Under the pieces are notes generated by a model, which was not told the origin of the DNA, ran no database searches, and worked only from the letters and a program-made list of their open reading frames with translations. A stretch of DNA of 16,860 nucleotides from JAZKFP01 sp040386355 (GTDB lineage Bacteria > Pseudomonadota > Gammaproteobacteria > Pseudomonadales > UBA6940), in the NCBI GenBank assembly GCA_040386355.1, contig JAZKFP010000299.1, forward strand, positions 1 to 16,860, in the 5' to 3' direction. The first letter of the stretch is position 1, and the number at the start of each line of letters is the position of its first letter. The position numbers were made by a program, and so were the translations under genes. Positions 15,940-16,860 of this stretch are shown piece after piece.

Positions 15940-16801
15940 TATTATCCAATTACAGATGAAGAATTGGAGCTAATCTTTGAAGAAGGCGAAGGCTACACGC
16001 TTGAATTTAAACAAAACATTAATTCTGATTTTTCCAAAGAATTGACAGCCTTTGCTAATTCATCGGGTGGTAGAGTTTTTATAGGTATTACTGATAAAAA
16101 TTAAATTATTGGTTGTGATTTAAGCAACGCTATCACTTCTCAAGTTGAAGATTTAGCAGCCAAATGTGATCTACTAGTAATCATTGCTATCGAAAAATTT
16201 ATTAAGGCATCTTTACTGGTTATTCATGTGCCAAAGGGCGTCAATCGTCTGCATCGTTGCACTAAAAGGTTTTTATCTTCGTAACGGCGCTAACTCCCAA
16301 AAAATGTCGACGGAAGAGATTACTGCTTTTATTAATGCAATCTGTCATCGTGATTATTTAGAAGAAAGCGCTTAAGTAACGATTGAAGTTTTTGATGATC
16401 GTGTTGAAATTCATAACCCTGGTGGGTTCCCAAAAGGTTTGACACCAGAAAATTTTGGTACTCGAAGCATCTGTCGTAATCTGTATATCGCAATTTTCCT
16501 TCTACGCTGCAATTATATTGAAAAATTAGGTGCTGGGATTGAATCCATTCGTACTGCTCTTTCGGCAAACGATTGTCCAGCAGTTATTCCACATTTTGAT
16601 TATCTTTTTACTCTTGAATTTAAGTGCCCAACCTATCTCGATAAGGTAAATACAGGCCAGAAAACTAGGGAAGAAACTAGTTTGGATCGCAGCACAGACA
16701 AATCCAGTAAAATATTAGCTTTAATTGAGCAATATCCAAAAATTACTACTGCAGAATTAGCAAATACTCTTAGAATAACTAATAAAGGTATATACCCATA
16801 G
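15940..16801 (+). pseudogene. AlbA_2/RecG-like ATP-binding transcriptional regulator, multiply broken
   Basis: The fragments rebuild one protein of the AlbA_2 (Schlafen-type) plus HATPase_c_4 plus winged-helix family, annotated elsewhere as RecG-like or putative regulators. Frame 1 gives ITDEELELIFEEGEGYTLEF then ELTAFANSSGGRVFIGITDKN, ends at TAA 16102-16104, and continues in frame IIGCDLSNAITSQVEDLAAK then LVIHVPKGVNRLHRCTKR. An extra A in the AAAA run at 16264-16267 moves it to frame 2: GFYLRNGANSQKMSTEEI, stop TAA 16373-16375, then VTIEVFDDRVEIHNPGGFPK, IEKLGAGIESIR and a winged-helix piece KITTAELANTLRITNKG. A TAG at 16799-16801 cuts off the rest. No start codon is visible in frame upstream. 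With two internal stops, a frameshift and a lost end, it is inactive. Confidence 0.88.
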
Positions 16802-16860
16802 CGTTTGATTTTTAGGTGTCACGGATGTGAAAACCACCACCCATAATTGATGCAATCTCA
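16802..16860. other. Right window edge, no gene assigned
   Basis: Homology to the AlbA_2-family protein ends at about 16795. The remaining bases contain stop codons in each forward frame and show no recognisable coding sequence. Confidence 0.4.

Noticed and set aside
1..16860. CRISPR array, tRNA or rRNA genes
   Set aside because: No regularly spaced repeats, cloverleaf-compatible sequence or rRNA segment was noticed on either strand by reading.

Overview
The window is AT-rich bacterial DNA. Its gene content points to a gammaproteobacterium: an MqsR toxin that aligns position for position with the E. coli protein, a YitL/CvfB-type RNA-binding protein, a YjjU-type patatin, and a small flagellar rod/hook-like protein of a kind seen in gammaproteobacteria. 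An IS30-family element, at least two decayed genes and large non-coding stretches suggest an accessory or eroding region, possibly of a host-associated (Legionellales-like) bacterium. That taxonomic placement is inference.

Layout. 1-276 (-): the start of mqsR, running off the left edge, with a promoter and palindromic operator. 553-4597 (+): three same-strand genes of unknown function. The first is a 721-residue protein with a coiled coil; the next two are tandem paralogues. All three have a short hydrophobic or basic N-terminus followed by an HP(T/V)R-like motif. 4738-5818: a complete IS30-type element with recognisable inverted repeats. 6022-6258 (+): an orphan small flagellar rod/hook-like protein. 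6403-6875 (-): a frameshifted, exported cupin. 6951-9527 (-): a two-component pair, an 8-TM/PAS hybrid-free histidine kinase and a coupled Rcp1-like response regulator that apparently starts at ATT. 9528-10427: about 900 bp without a credible gene.

10428-12388 (-): a heme-oxygenase-like diiron oxidase (HDO) gene followed by a class I SAM methyltransferase gene, which could be a small metabolite-modifying module. Divergent from it, 12707-14459 (+): a patatin-like phospholipase and a CvfB-like S1 protein, 28 bp apart. 14657-15907 (+): an MFS transporter starting at TTG. 15940-16801 (+): a multiply broken AlbA_2/RecG-like gene.

The candidates for something undescribed are the three-gene locus at 553-4597 and the HDO/methyltransferase pair. 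The two-component system has an uncharacterised membrane sensor and no obvious local target.
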